This document shows positions 43,929 through 57,594 of a stretch of 64,000 nucleotides of DNA, in pieces. Under the pieces are notes generated by a model. The model was not told the DNA's origin, searched no databases, and worked only from the letters and a program-made list of their open reading frames with translations. Position numbers and translations under genes: made by a program. Positions within the stretch are counted from its first letter, which is position 1; each line of letters opens with the position of its first letter. The stretch covers positions 2,170,001-2,234,000 of the forward strand of contig NC_091054.1 in assembly GCF_963966145.1 (NCBI RefSeq), read 5' to 3'. The stretch is from Tenebrio molitor (Eukaryota; Arthropoda; Insecta; Coleoptera; Tenebrionidae).

Positions 43929-46900
43929 TCAATTCTGGGGCAAAATAATGCCTTCCGTTGCGGTTGGCAAGACTACCGTACTGACTTGGTTCCCGTCTTC
44001 TTCCGAATTTGCTGTAACTTGGATGTGGTGCTGCGGTACCTGAATCTGAACAGGGATTTGCATCTGCGACGTCGGTACCTGTAAAAAACAATCTGATGCA
44101 ACTCTCGATCGGCCAAGTCCGATTCTCTCTTTTTTACTCTATTATAGTCCATTTTTTCAAAAAACAATTTAAGCATTGGGTGGAAAAACAGCGTTATAAA
44201 GAAAAAAGCAAAAAGATGCATGCGTCACCACGGTCATCCGTCATACGATCCATTGTTTTTTATTCAGTTACTCTTTTTCCTTGCGTTAGTACAACATTGC
44301 GATTTTCACTACGCCATAACGGATTGTACAACAGTCGTTTCTACCAATAATACAAAAAAACAGCGTTATAGCTTAACGCTGTTTTTCCACCCAATGCCAA
44401 TGTCAATGTCAAAATTCCCTCAAAGATCCGAAAACCTTTCGTTTCGGAACATCTGTATCGTAAAATCTCCCTAGATCAGGTTTGAGGTTATGTCAGTAAT
44501 TTTCAAATGTTACAAAAATTTCAGGTGTAAGCTAATTTTATACCAAAAAACACAAAATAAAGACGATAATGACACTGAAAAATGCAACTGAAGATATCGT
44601 CTTCCGAATCTGATTCTGCAGAAAGTTGAATTATTATTGGAGTAATGTCCATCAATTTTTTCCAATCCTCTCTAATCAGTTCCACGTGCAAACACTATTG
44701 GCCCAAATATAAAAAAAAAATACATTGAATAGGTATAAATGTGCAGCTTTACCGCAAATTTTTTTCATTAGCATAGTCGGTTTTTCTGTCTGCATTTCTT
44801 CACGTAATCTGATCATAACAAATTTTTCTCGTTGTTAGGGGCCGTCCAAATCCTTCCTTGAGAAACTCATTTTACTTTTCACTTTAAATTTAAAAGTAAG
44901 CGCAAGCGTCTTAACATCAAAATGGCTGACATACAATTGACATTTTACGTCGCCAACCTAATAACCACTAAAAATAACTAGAGTGGCTCATACCAACGCT
45001 TTGACAATTGTTTAAAAAAAAAATTGGACTTTTACGGATTCAAAAATGTTGCTCGTCTTGAGTTTCTTAATTTTTTGTTGCTTTAATTACCTGAATCGTA
45101 ACTTGCGTCGTCGGTTCTTTTATGAGAATGTTCTGGTTCCTTTCCGCTTGTTCTTTCGCTCGTCGCGTTATGTGAGATCTCGCGTGTTTCCTGAGATGGT
45201 CCTTCCTGTAGAACCCTTTCCCGCACTCCCCACAAATTTCCGTCTTCTCTCCCGAATGTATTACAAAATGTAGGTTCAAGTGTTCCTTACGTTTGAACCC
45301 TTTCATACAAACGGAACACACGAAAGGCCTCTCCGGATTGTGACCGAGTTTGTGTCTTTCTAGATGTTCTTTTCGCTTCAAACCCGCCCCGCATATATCG
45401 CAAATAAACCGCCTTTCGATCTTGTGTCCGATTAGATGTTGTTCTAACAATTCCTTTTCCGGGTAGGCCATGTGACATTCGGGACAACAGAACAGCGTCG
45501 TCCCGTCCAGCGCGGTTGCGATGTGGACCTGTCCCGGCTTCGGTTTCTTCGGTTTTGGCGGTTTCTTTTTGTACTTCTTTTTCTTTTTGCCTTTGTCGGG
45601 ATCATCGACGTTCTCTTCGGTCTCCATCTCACCCTCCACTTCGTTCAAGATCAGTTGCTCCTGGTCTTCTTGGGTTATGTTGATCGTTTCGATCACGCCC
45701 TCTTCCGTGATTTGCTCCCGCTTGATTTCGGGATTGTTGAACTTTAGAAACTGTTGTAAACTTAAAGGTAACGTGCTGTGCTGTTGCATTTTCTGCAAGT
45801 ACTCCTGGACGCTGGCGTTTTGCAGGTACTGGGCGGGGATGGCGGTTATCGAAGTTCCTGCTTCGTTATTCTCATCGTCTTTGTTGGATGACATTTCACT
45901 TTTTATCAGGGCGACTGGTGTCACTTCTTTGTTCGTTTTCTCGGGTTCGGCCTGAAGTAACTGAATGTCTTGCGGCTGAAGCGCTGCCACCACCGTCATG
46001 CCTTCCGCTATGCCGTTTTGACCGTCGACCTAAGAAAATAAATTTAAAAAATAAAGGTATGTTGCATGTTAATCACGCTAGCATCGAATACTCGTATTGG
46101 GACTTGTGATTTTATCTGTGTGGTTTAAATCAGCACAAAGCTTTGACTTAATAATTCATTATAATTAAAAAATTGTTTTCATTTTATTTTACCTCAAAAC
46201 AGCTGCCTTCGTTGAAAGCGATCCAACAAAAACCAGGTTTCTGGTAAACCCTTTTTTAGTCTAATTTCAACAGTTTAAAAACTTTTCATAAAAAGAACCC
46301 GAAAAATTAATTAAAATCCTCACTGTGACACATGAACTTCTCCAAGCGCACTAAAATTGAATTCTTACTTTTGTTTTTTAATACGAGTTTGAATTTGAAA
46401 TTCGAGCACTGACAGATTGACATTTGACATATTTAGTGATAAATTGAATACCAACATAATTTTGTTTAAGTAATATTTATCAATTGAATGATTAAAAAAT
46501 TATTTTTTGTTAGAAAAGGCCCACGAGTGCCATAAAGAGCCCAATTTACACACGAACGAGTTGAATACAACGTTTTTTTGTTCGATGAGCCCCTTAAAGG
46601 CTCCAAATCTTTAAAATTAGCTTGACGTTGTTTTGACAAATTGTGACATTTATCAAAATCCGTTTGCACATGAGAAAATTCTCAAATTATGACCGTGTCG
46701 AATAAAAACAGTATATTATTATACAAGTTTTATAATACACTTGATTATGACACGAGTGTCACAGTGCGCCTTATAAAATGAGTGTAATATACTAATTTTT
46801 TGTTTGGCATGAGTTATGGTGGCATTTCTGTGAAATTTATGTCAAATTTCAAATGTTCTAATTGTTAACAGGAGCTCGCTAGAGATGTCGGACGCCCGCC

Positions 46901-49900
46901 AGCGTGCTATTTCATCAATACCAACGTAATACGTATTAAAAAAAAACAAAAACAGTTTTACAAAAAGTTCCTTTGTGACGCTACTTTTAGTTTGACAAAG
47001 ACTCACTTCCGGTTAAGTTTAAACGGTATCAAAAAGTGAATTTCATTTAAAGAATAAAACAAACTTAAATAAACCAGTTCGTTGTAATTAATTTCTTTTA
47101 ATATTATGTATGTCTCTCGTGAAATGTTTTTAACAATTTTAAAAATGCAAAGGAAAGCTGATATAAAATGAGTAATCTCTGTTTCGGATCTAAAAAAAGA
47201 AATGCTCTTTCAGGTAAATTCATTTAAAATATAAAAAAGACCAGTTCAAAAAAATTTTAAACAAGTTTTTGCATTTGGAGTTTAATTTGAAATACCTTCC
47301 GTTGTTCTTAAAAAATGATTCAGTTGTAAATAATCTATTTAGAAAAACTTTTTTCAGAATTCAACAATGTCTCTGCTAAGTCCTTCGTGAGGAATCTATT
47401 ATAAAAATGAAAATATCTTCTAGTCACAATTGTTACTACAAACCTCCTCCGACTTAGTTGCTTTCTTCTAGTTTCCTTTATTAACTTTAATTTCCACTGA
47501 GACTATTAAGAAACAAATTATTACAATTAGACCACTTTTAATAAGAATTGCTCACTGAAAAACGTCAGCTGAACTAAAATGGAAAGCTCTCACGAGAACT
47601 TTCCATGATAGCACTCCATGACGGTGCTATCAAACTGCAAACTTGATTACACCAAAAGAATTTCCTTTTGTGCAATTGCTGTGGTAGCGCTTTATCAAAA
47701 ATTGTAGTTACTCCCATTTTTGAAGGTGTGATTTGTTTTATATTAAAATGTCGCTTTTTGAATGACCGAACTTGGAATAATTTCTGGTTTTCGCAAATGA
47801 GAACCACATAAACTAAAATTGTTCCACCTTGATTTCTTCCTGTGGCCTTTTTTGACACTTACGATTTGGATTCCCTCCTGGTTGGCGTTGTAGGCCACCG
47901 TCAACACCGTAGCTCCTTGTCCGAAGCTCTGAAACAAAAACCGTCAGAATTGGTACATCGGTAGATCACACACGACTTGCTTGTGGTACCTGCGTCTGTA
48001 CAGGATTGACCACCTGGATCTGTACGTGCTGTTGGGGATCTCCCGGTTTGGCTCCAGGCATCGTTATCGGTAACGTGATAAGGGTTTGCGTTTGACCCGC
48101 GTTTTGCCCTTGGGTGGTGGCAGTGGCGAACGCGTTCGCATCCAAAGGCCTGATGTAGTGAACGCCATTCTCCCCTCCTTGCAGCACACCGACCACTTGA
48201 CCGTTCGGCGTGGTCACACTCTGAGTGATTTTTCCAGCGGAAAACTGGGTGGCCACTGGGAGAGCCGCCGACAATGGTACGCCCACACCAAACGGGGAGA
48301 AATTCATCGCGTATTCCACCTGTAACAAATTCGGTGTTATTATTACGTGTGACATTTAAACTTTGGTACAAGGTTCAAGACACCTTTCCAACGGGGAATT
48401 CGCGAGTGAAGTGACCTTAACTCAATGCTAACGTTATTTCACTAATAAAACAAAAGCATAGTGTACGAGGAATTAGAAAAATTCTTGTCAGGTGGTTAAT
48501 TCAAATTTTAGTAGTTCGGAGAAAAAAAATTATATTTAATTGGACGTGAACCATGTTGGATCATGTCTTTTATTAGGAAAAAACTACAGCATAACATGCT
48601 CGTTTTCGGCAATAAAAACGATCTTTCAACATCAAATCATTCAGATTATAAAAAATGTTCCACATGAACACCTTTTCGAGAAACAACTTCGCAATGAATC
48701 ACCTCGCGATCTACAAATCAAATAGAATTTATTTAAAGCGCACGCAGCAAAAATTTTGTATGTAATTTATTTTGATTCGCCTGCCCCTGACAATTACGAT
48801 TTAATTTTTATTACGTGATATACAAAGAAGCAGGGCTATAAAAAATATCAAAATGAAACTTGCCCAAAAAGTAGTGTCTTGCAGGTTGTTGTAATAATTC
48901 ATGTCGCGTAAAAACCACTTATTAAATGCATATTTACAAAAAGGGTTTATTCGGACTCAAACTTTAATAATCTGAGAATTCTGTACTATTTTACATGATG
49001 TAAGTAGTAAAAAATAAATATAAATGCGAGAGAAGATTGTGTAATAAATATGTGTTGAAGGTGGAGCTTCACCACAAAAGAAAACATCAATAATATCCAT
49101 GCAGTTTATAATATTTTAATCAATGAATCCGGTATGAAAAAAATATTTAAACTAAAAACACAGAACTTCAACACCAACTCAAAAACTACCTCGACGTGTT
49201 AGCATCATGTAGATATGTACAGAAAGAACAAACAAAATTTTCTCAAAGATTTGTAACGGTAGATGGGGACGTGGGTTGATCACTATGATTCTGAAACAAA
49301 ATAAAAAAAGACTGATAATGAAGTCAATGGACACTGTGAAGGAGTAGTTTAAAGAGGTCTAACAAAAAATTTCCTAAAAGCTGTAGAAATGTTAGGGCAT
49401 TGTTGTGAAAAAGAGAGACTGTTGAAAAATACTATTAATAATTTCTAAATATACTCTGGAATTAAGTCGGGGGGTGGAGGGTAGGAATCGATACTCTAGA
49501 TCCAGATAGGTATACAATTGTTATAATTATTTTTATTTACATATAGAGTTTTGTTTCAGGAATGCATAATTATGTATACCAGAAAATGGTATTTTTTTAA
49601 ATTTGACGTGGAAGTTGGCGTTGAAGAGTCGATTGTGAATGAACCACTCGTCTTAAAAACACTGATTTTTCAAATTTCAGATTAAAAACACAAACAACGC
49701 AAAAAGTGAGGTTAGATTTAAACAACTGATCAACCACAAGTCATACAAGACTGATTTTTCAGATTGCATAAACACGCAAAAAGTGAGGTTAGATTTAAAC
49801 AGCTGATCAGCGTCGTAATCCGGTGGTGCGTTCACAATCGACTCTTCAATGCCAAATTTAAAAAAACACCCGTTATAGGATGAAACAGTGTTGGACAAAA

Positions 49901-52900
49901 AACACAAACAATTCATTAACTATAAGTTTTATTTAACACAGTCAAAAGTCAGCACGGCAAGAAAAAATAAGAGGAAGAACAACATTTCAAAAAGACAAGT
50001 GAAAAACTAGTGTGCAGAAGGTTTTTCTATTAACGAACGAAGATTAATTGTAAATATGTATTAAGATAATTAAAACTGACAAGGGCAATTAGAAAATGAA
50101 TTTTGGATTACATTTCGATTAAATTAGTTGGTCGATCAATTAGATTTGAAATAATTGATGTTCAACTCTGCATGAAGCAAAAAGCACCAGTTGCGTAAAA
50201 TGTGCGGTTTTTTTTGGCATTGAAACAAAAGATATTTAAGATATTAATCCATACTTATGTAAAAAATATTTCATTATTTACGAAAAAGCTAACGCAAAAC
50301 ATTCAAAATGCTTAACGTACTGTCACGAGCAAAAAATTCTGTCGTCAATGTCATTTCAAAATTTGGTTAGATTGTCACAAATTAAAAAATGTCCCTGCCT
50401 GATTATGCCCATGTAAAACAATGTGTCAAAAAATTAACTAATTAATGTCCATTAATGTCATACATGATGATAGGTTATAATATTTAAGACGGTTTTACAA
50501 TGGAGCATTTTGCATTGCGTCAAAGCAGTTTTTTTTTGCTCGCGACATAAAAATGTAAAACTGGCTTTAGGTGCGACTAACCTCACATTCGAATTTTGTA
50601 ATTTTTATCATACTGACATGCCAAAAATAAACTTTCAAATGTCAAATAGTCTCAAACGTAAATCATAATGACAATAGAGCGTGGCTTCCATATTGACATT
50701 TTTTGAATTGACATAAATTTGACGTCTAAAATTCCGTGTCCGCAACTGTACAATTCAACGCCTCCCATCATTTCATTTGACGAAGAAATTCTTCTTGAAC
50801 GAGAAACTTCGATTGAGATATTCGAAGTAAAATATCTCGTCTCGTAAATAATTTGCCATGTAGACTGGAAAAAAGCAATTTGTGACCATCAGAAAAATCT
50901 CTATTGGCGATTTCGGCTACCGTTGAGGGCGCCACTGTTGACAAAAATCAGCTGATTGAAAGTCATACTCGCGCTCGATTGTTGGTTTTACGGTTTTTGT
51001 GTTGGTCTTTTTATGTTGCACAATATTAAAATGTATTATTAAAAAAATTATACGTATATGTACATATTAGGATACATTTAATTTGCGTAATGATTTGTAG
51101 AACTGATATTTGCTAAAAATACAGTAACATACGCTAATAAACAGTAACACATGATAAAAAATAGCATAATTTCTTTGAAAAGTACCGACCTTTTCGATGT
51201 TTTCTTGTGGGCTTACCCAAATAAGAAATTTTGTTTTCCTGGAAAAACTGGCCGTAATCAAGTGGCAGCAATGTGCTCGAAAATAATAATTACGCTTATC
51301 CAAAACTTGCCTGCTTTCAGGAAGGCAAAGTTTTACTGCTCACTATAAATTTGTTACTTAATTTACCGGTGTTCATTGAAAAAGTACAATTTAATTACAT
51401 TCTAATTAAGGAGTAAAATTGTTAATTATACTGATCAGCGTTAAAAATTCACATTAATAAAAATCAAGAATAATTTATCTGAATTAGATTTGTATGTTAT
51501 GGATGTGATTAATTACAACGGTTAATACATACATATAATAAAAACATAGAACTTTTTTTAAAAGATGATAAAGAAAGCTTTTTCATAGTGTCCTTCTAAA
51601 CTTGAGCTTTCAATATTTACAATAGATATTTAGTTGTTGCAACAGCCGAATGAAACAAGTCCGTTCAGACAAATTAAGTAAAAATCAACAAACTTTGACA
51701 CTACAAAAGCGTAATTTTCAACGGCAGCATCGAAATCGCCGCAATAAAAAAGTATCTGGCTTCGCTACCACAAAAACTACTTCGATAAGAGTTGTTGGTG
51801 ATGTTTATTTTTCTATGATCACGAAACTTTTATCTTTCTTGTAATTATTCCTACTTCGTTTAACTTAACGAGATTAATTAAAACTGTTACTTCTTTTAAT
51901 TACATATTACTATTTATGACATTATGTCGCATTAGTGACGTTATCAAACATTCATATACAAATGTCTATCAAAGAACGTAGGTATTGTATATCAAGAGTC
52001 CTGTGGAATTCTAATATATTTGATTTTTGCCGCTCTGTAGCATATTGTGGTACCAAATAGAAAAACAGAGGTTATGTCAGACCATTAATGACAGGTTTTT
52101 AATAGAGACTGTTGTAAGACGAAAAGTAATTAGAATATAGAAAAACTAAAGAAAATCCAAGCAAAACAACTAAGACGTCGACTCAAAACTGATTTAATAA
52201 TATGACATTTGACTGTTAAATTCTGATTTGACAGCTTCAACGGTTCGACATACCTAGTTGGGCACAATAAAATTATAGAGCAGGACTTTTGATATGCCTA
52301 CGTTCTTTTATAGACACTGTGTCCAAGAATCCTAACGTTATCATTGCCATATTGTTATCTCCAGTAAGAACTTTTACACAACTAGAATTTGGTACAGAGA
52401 ACCCTTCGCGGAACTTCAATTTTTTTCTGACAGAACTCTAATTCAAACACTGAAGAAAGTTGTGCCAATTATGATGATAAAATTAAATGTCAAAAAAATC
52501 TCTTGTTCCACTGACTTAGGCTGAATTGAGTACGTTAATTACAAAGAAATAACCACTTCCAATTTCTTACAAAAACTGCATCAAAGATTACCACAGATCA
52601 TGCATAGAGTTTTATAACAGCAATTTACTCCCCGTCGTGCGTAAAAGGAATTGCGCTTTTAGTAAATATGTTGAAATATAAGATCATTATTATAGTGAGT
52701 GATGGATGGTGCCTCGGTACGATTATTTGAACTTTGATTTTTTTATTTCATAGGTGAGATAATTTAAAACTATTAAATCGAGTTTTTGCTAATTAGTGAA
52801 AAACAAAAAAAAAAAAACGTTAGCCTTCATATTAAAGAGATTCCTTTTCAGGTATAATTTAGTTCAGCACTTTTTCAGATACAACAAACTGTATTTCAAA

Positions 52901-55264
52901 TATTTATATTGCAAAAATGGTAAAACTTAACCACATTGATGCACTTATTTCTTTCGAAACTAGATACGTACTTGCCACATCAAGCCCAGCTTGCACAGTT
53001 AAAAAAAAATCTAATTTAGAATCTTCAACTCATCTCGATCCTAACCTTTTCCCGGAGACCACTGGAGTTTCCAGTTCTGTCATTTTTTTTGACCAGCACC
53101 TCGTAAAAATTGACGTCAACGATTATGCAGATTAAAGTGTGGAATAGATTCCATCCTGTCAATTTTCGATTAATATTTGAGATCCAAAGGTGTCTGACCT
53201 TTACAAATCTCCCTCCTAATTTACGTTTTGAACGTGGACACGATGCTCACCAGACCATCGTAAAATTTCGGTAAAGCACGACGTAGTGCTACAGTTTTAA
53301 ATAATACTGAAGAGTAGGTACAGCAAGTCTGTGATTAAATTTAATTGCCGATGATACCAAATTACCAGCAAAATTGTATTGTGGTAACATTTTCCCACAA
53401 CAACAACATCGTGGAAGGGGGGTCAAACACGAGGCGTAATGACGAAATAAAAACTAAATAAAATAAACAAAGCACCTTACCTAATTAAAAATAATATCAC
53501 AAAAAAAAAATTGCACCGTTCACACCGAGTCGTCAAACCGCGAAAATTTCCCGCTACTTCGAACCGAAAAAAAAAGAAAACAAACGCGAATTTGACAACT
53601 GTGTCCTTGGGAGTGCCGCCAGGGCCCAAGAGGGGATGAAATGCCGGGGTAGAGTGGATCAAAACCGTGCACATGAGGTGCAGAGTGGTAGACACCGCAA
53701 AGAGTGGCAGAAGAACAATTTGGAAAGTGGGGTACTCGTTGTAGAAAACGGTCATGTGACCTCACTCCGTTCTCTTCCAGTGCACCTGGTGGTGGTGCGC
53801 ATGACTGAGACGGAGATAGAGAAATCTACTGTGGGGATGTCAACCCATTTACCTACTTTGGAATACTTTCACCTACGACCAGTATGCAGGTTATCTCTAT
53901 CTGTTGCGTTTGACGGTGTCGAGTCTAATGGGAGAGAAATGAATATTATTCGCAGAACACTTTTACTTCTTGCTCTTTATTATCCGGGATCTGGAGTCTA
54001 CACCGCGATGTTCCGCGATTTCCCTCTTCATTAGAAACACCAATCGAATGGATTCAGTCCAAGGCGACCGAATGTTCCCATCGCTTCCACCTGGTACATT
54101 CGTCTGGATTAATCCGGCAGAAAATGACGATTTCGGACGTGCGACCAATTAGAAAGACCAAGTGGCACACGCGAAGCGATAGAACACGCCGTGGACTAGA
54201 CGAATTAACGGTGAAGATAGATAGATTATTACAGTGAAACGATTAAAACTAGTTAGCATAGAACTGGGTTGCCTCATGGCGAGTTTTGCACCGCTAAAAA
54301 CTACTTGGAATTGAAGTGTTCCACATTCTTGGCCAGGTACAGATTAGTTCCTATTTCTACCAAAACCGTACAATAGGAATATTTCTGCGACGCAATAGCC
54401 AAAGAGGAAACAATATGTTGTCAAATTAACACCCAAATGACGATTTAATTCAATTTCGTGCACTCCACCATTTAGTACTTTTTGAAAAGACGTCATCAAA
54501 ACATCTCATTATCATAATTGGACCAGTTCGTTAAGTCTCAAAGTGATTATTAAAATATACTCAAAAACTGGTTCCTCCGACGATGATTTAATGAGAAAAA
54601 TGCAGATTTCCGGTCAATTCCGTTCCGTCAAGTGCACCAATTTTACAAATATACTAATCTGCTCAGATCTGTCGTTTAGGCTAAACATCTTCGGGAAGAC
54701 TAGGCAGTGAGTGTTTAATTTTTTAAATCCCTACAAAAGTCCCTTTCCTACGCTCTTTAATTTTAAAAAAACAAGTTCTTTTTTTAATAGATTTGCCCAC
54801 ATTCAATTGCATAATTATTGAAAAAAAACGACAATTGTTGCGACTGGTCGTGTTTGATATAATTTGCCCACTTTGTGGTTTTGATTGGTATTTGATTTGA
54901 ATTGTCTGGAGTTTTTAAAATGATTATAATAATCTGGTGAAATACCATTCGAGCTCTTAATTCCTAACGATTAATTTAATCGAACTTCCTTCGCGGCGAC
55001 TCGTGCAAACTTGACAATAAAAACCTGACAAATTAATCCATACATTTGGAGCTCTTCTGCCATTACCAAAGAATAAATAGAGGCAAAGAATTGACACCGG
55101 CGGCGCATGTCAAAAGACTAATGAAAAAACGAAACAAGACAAAGACCTGATTACACAAACTTATACAAATTTTTTTCTCTATCTAAACATGAATACCTAC
55201 GTAATATTTTACAATTTGATAAATACAACAGGAAAACAAAATTTTAACTCACCGGATTCATCAT
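43929..55264 (-). CDS. C2H2 zinc-finger protein (paralogue A)
   Basis: Model: complement(join(43929..44078, 45091..46029, 47863..47928, 47990..48319, 55253..55264)), all phase-0 junctions, 498 aa. The 4-codon first exon MMNP|GTGAGT splices to VEYAMNFSPFGVGVPLSAAL; if it is not used, translation can start at the ATG at 48307. Order: MNFSPFG N-terminus, Gln/Val-rich region (HVQIQVVNPVQTQ), STLPLSLQQFLKFNNPEIKR with an IKRE SUMO-type site, acidic patch, Lys/Pro basic stretch, four C2H2 fingers at about residues 318-428 nearly matching paralogue B, then a spliced tail with QIPVQIQVPQHHIQV. Reading through the 45091 donor gives an alternative short end (VIKATKN). Intron 1 is about 6.9 kb, holds several repeats, and suggests distal regulation. 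Nuclear transcription factor inferred. Confidence 0.82.
44160..45022. repeat. Nested repeats in the last intron of zinc-finger paralogue A
   Basis: 44177-44400 carries inverted blocks ATTGGGTGGAAAAACAGCG and CGCTGTTTTTCCACCCAAT. 44430-45022 is a copy of the repeat at 12003-12613 with about 200 extra bases near 44510-44755. Confidence 0.6.
46496..46705. repeat. CCCAATTTACACACG repeat family, copy 2
   Basis: AAGGCCCACGAGTGCC ... CCCAATTTACACACGAACGA ... GAGCCCCTTAAAGGCTCCAA, very similar to 58140-58345. In intron 3 of zinc-finger paralogue A. Confidence 0.65.
49590..49877. mobile_element. MITE, GGGTGTTCA family, copy 5
   Basis: GTTGGCGTTGAAGAGTCGAT at left and CGTTCACAATCGACTCTTCA at right, ending AACACCCGTTATA. 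The interior contains a duplicated AACGCAAAAAGTGAGGTTAG block. Confidence 0.8.
50328..50547. mobile_element. MITE, TTTGGTCGTCAATGTC family, copy 2 (inverted)
   Basis: Reverse-oriented relative of 21476-21720: GTCGTCAATGTCATTTCAAA ... TGCCTGATTATGCCC ... TTGCATTGCGTCAAAG ... TTTGCTCGCGACA. Confidence 0.7.
50548..50752. repeat. Dispersed repeat shared with 37189-37385
   Basis: Directly abuts the previous MITE. Same block order as in the tetraspan intron copy. Confidence 0.6.
53481..53760 (-). other. Candidate alternative 5' exon in the zinc-finger intron
   Basis: The minus strand carries an open stretch starting MTVFYNEYPTFQIVLLPLFA that runs to a strong donor ATTAG|GTAAGG at 53481. It is GC-richer than its surroundings and on the same strand as zinc-finger paralogue A. 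It could be an alternative untranslated first exon of that gene, or an unrelated exon. The peptide has one hydrophobic segment but no recognised family. Confidence 0.25.
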
Positions 55265-55793
55265 TCTGAACTGTTTACATCTACACTATCGCATAATTAA
55301 TGGAATGTCGATACACACAGATCAAACAACTACCCCGCTTATCTTAAAGATATCTTAGTGATATTACTGCTCACTGATAGGCTGGTAACCTCACACCACA
55401 GCTACTAAACGAGTTGTGCTTCTCTACGAAGCCACAAACACACTAAATTTGACAAATTTTTCTTAACCCAAACAGGCTGCGTCCAAAGGATATCTTGGTA
55501 CTTGGTACCTAGATTCACTTGCCACAAACAATCTTATTGTGCTATGTTGTTTGTTCTTAGAAAAAGATGTAAAAGTAACCCTTATTAATCCCATCATCTA
55601 CCTGAGACGCCTTCATAACATCTTACTTGGGAAGATTTAGGAAAATAAAATAAAGAAAATGCATTTACTAAGTGATTAGTTCCAGGAAAAAAAACACAGA
55701 TTTTGAAACATTACTTAAAAATCGATGTGCAAAACAAACTTCGTTAAGTTCTGCCTGATAAATCAAAACTGGATGAAACTATGTAATACTCAT

Positions 55794-56179
55794 TACAGGG
55801 TGTCTATAAATGATTGTCAGGTCAAGCCAGCTTTGGACAAAAATATTACTGTGCCGCCTTTTTGAAACAGATGCCCTTTTAATTTATTATCAACTGTCAC
55901 TTCCGACATGATTGGCGTTTTATTCGCACTTTTCAATCCAGTTTTCGTTCCTTGTATTCGTTTTATCACACCAAAACTCTGTATTTTTCAATACAAATTG
56001 CAAATACGCCCGGTTTTAGCTAAACAAAATTTGTGAGGGTAGGATTTAGCCAACAACTTAACCTGAAAATGTTTCATTCAGAATTTGCCGCATTTATTCT
56101 ACATATAAAGCGGCACATTCAAAATGTGACATGTTTTCATAGCAAGCTGGACCAGACAATCATTTATAGATAGCCTGTA
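55794..56179. mobile_element. Tc1/mariner-like MITE, 386 bp
   Basis: TACAGGGTGTCTATAAATGA at left and TCATTTATAGATAGCCTGTA at right; TA ends. Inner inverted matches continue (CCAGCTTTGGAC / CAAGCTGG). An internal minus ORF is not a transposase. Confidence 0.85.
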
Positions 56180-56494
56180 TAAGCCAATGGCAAAAAATGC
56201 CAACAAAAAATCATAATAATATTGTGTATTAACTTCTACTTTACCACTGATCTTTCCTGTTAAACTAATATTATGACTGACTGTAAAAACATTTCTTTCC
56301 CAGATGTGTTTTCTTTTGTGAAATAAAGAAAAACAATTAAAAGTATAACTACCAAATTCTTCATAAAAATTGTTCAAACTTAACAATAGGTCATAATTCT
56401 GTAATAACTGTTGCTTTCGACATTACCTATATGATTTAAACAAAAATCATACTTTTTGCAGGTGTGGGATTAAAAATTGGGTAATTAATTAACT

Positions 56495-56655
56495 AAGGGC
56501 CCGATTTCAAGTCATGGTGGCAAATAGGTGGTGCAGCGCAAATGTGTAACTATCTTTGTCCTACACACTAATTACAATATGCGTCATCTTTCTTTCTTGT
56601 GCCGTTACCATGACAAGTGCGACCGTCGCAAGTCAACTTGAAATCGGCCGCTGAG
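56495..56655. mobile_element. Short MITE-like element with CCGATTTCAAGT ends
   Basis: GGGCCCGATTTCAAGT at left and ACTTGAAATCGGCC at right; about 160 bp, non-coding interior. Confidence 0.55.
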
Positions 56656-57377
56656 TGAAGAAAAATGTTGTTTCCCAAAAACTGTTAAATATTTTTATTT
56701 TATTAATACATCCAAAGCTTGAGGATAAAAACTCCAAGCGAAAAATATTTAAAACGTTCGATTCCAGTGAGTGTAGAATTATCTTTAACTTGCGCGAGCT
56801 TTCTACGTAAGCTTCACTTTGTTAGCTTATCATTTCATTTATCTAAACATCGGTTTAATAGTGCTGAACAATGTCAAAAAAAAGTATTTGCAGGTCTTCA
56901 AACCAAATTAAGCTTTCACCAAAGCAAATATTCCAAATTTTATACTTTTGTTTGTACTGAATCATCTCAACAATTCTATTTTTATTTTATCGTGTTAATT
57001 TTTTTTTTAATTGTAATGCACATTAGTTTGTCAACATTATTATAAAAATTAGCCAATGGGTGCATGTCCAGTTGTAAAACGAACATTTGTTTCTAAATTA
57101 TCCGCGTATTTGTGAATGAACAAGGTATCTACAATTAATCGGAGTATTGACATTCCCGACTGGAGGGGCAATTTTGAAGTGGGAGGAACGTGGATAAGAA
57201 GTGGGAGATGAAGCAAACGAAATGAAAAGCGACGTAACAGAGCAAACAACAACAAATTTGCGTTGCTTAATTAATACATCCGACAGAAGACAACTTCGTA
57301 TCATGTGAACAGAAAATTGAACAGGGGATTAATTCCATATTTTAAAAAATTAATTTTTAAAGGGTTTCAATGGAGGT

Positions 57378-57524
57378 CTAATTTGTAATGGGTACCTTCG
57401 GGGTTTTCAAGATACAAGGTACAGGATCAAGTTGACACCCGCCATTATGATTATTCAAAGCTGCTTCCAAAAAATGTAAATGGATTTCATCAGTCATCTC
57501 GTGATCATAATCATTAGAAATATT
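57378..57524 (-). other. Exon-like open frame with stop, product unknown
   Basis: On the minus strand an acceptor TTTTTACCTAAG precedes 48 codons, NISNDYDHEMTDEIHLHFLE and onward to PKVPITN and TAG. The composition is protein-like. An internal ATG (MTDEIH) exists. No upstream exon was found. Possibly the last exon of a dispersed gene or a gene relic. Confidence 0.3.
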
Positions 57525-57594
57525 CTTAGGTAAAAACGGTCGTAATTATTAGATTGGTTGAAAACTATAATTTCTGAAACTGTATCCTACAGAG

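Larger units (their letters stand above)
48320..55252. other. Large first intron of zinc-finger paralogue A
   Basis: 6.9 kb, AT-rich, with the repeats listed at 49590, 50328 and 50548 and a GC-richer island at 53480-54180. The ORF at 52917-53135 (+) and the ORFs in the island show no domains. Enhancers or alternative first exons may be here but cannot be read directly. Confidence 0.5.
55265..57377. other. Intergenic with two MITEs
   Basis: Upstream of the zinc-finger first exon, so its promoter should be near 55265-55450. AT-rich otherwise. No gene supported; the ORFs at 56719-57045 and 57049-57304 lack features. Confidence 0.45.

Noticed and set aside
45472..45955. + strand ORFs opposite zinc-finger paralogue A
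   Set aside because: Antisense of the Lys/Pro and zinc-finger coding exon.
51650..51844. 64-codon basic + ORF
   Set aside because: Low-complexity Lys/Arg/Gln composition, no splice or start support, in an AT-rich intron.
52917..53135. 72-codon + ORF (MVKLNHIDALISFETRYVLA...)
   Set aside because: A faint resemblance to a retrotransposon HxDALS motif, but no adjoining RT/RNase H/integrase sequence; too weak to annotate.
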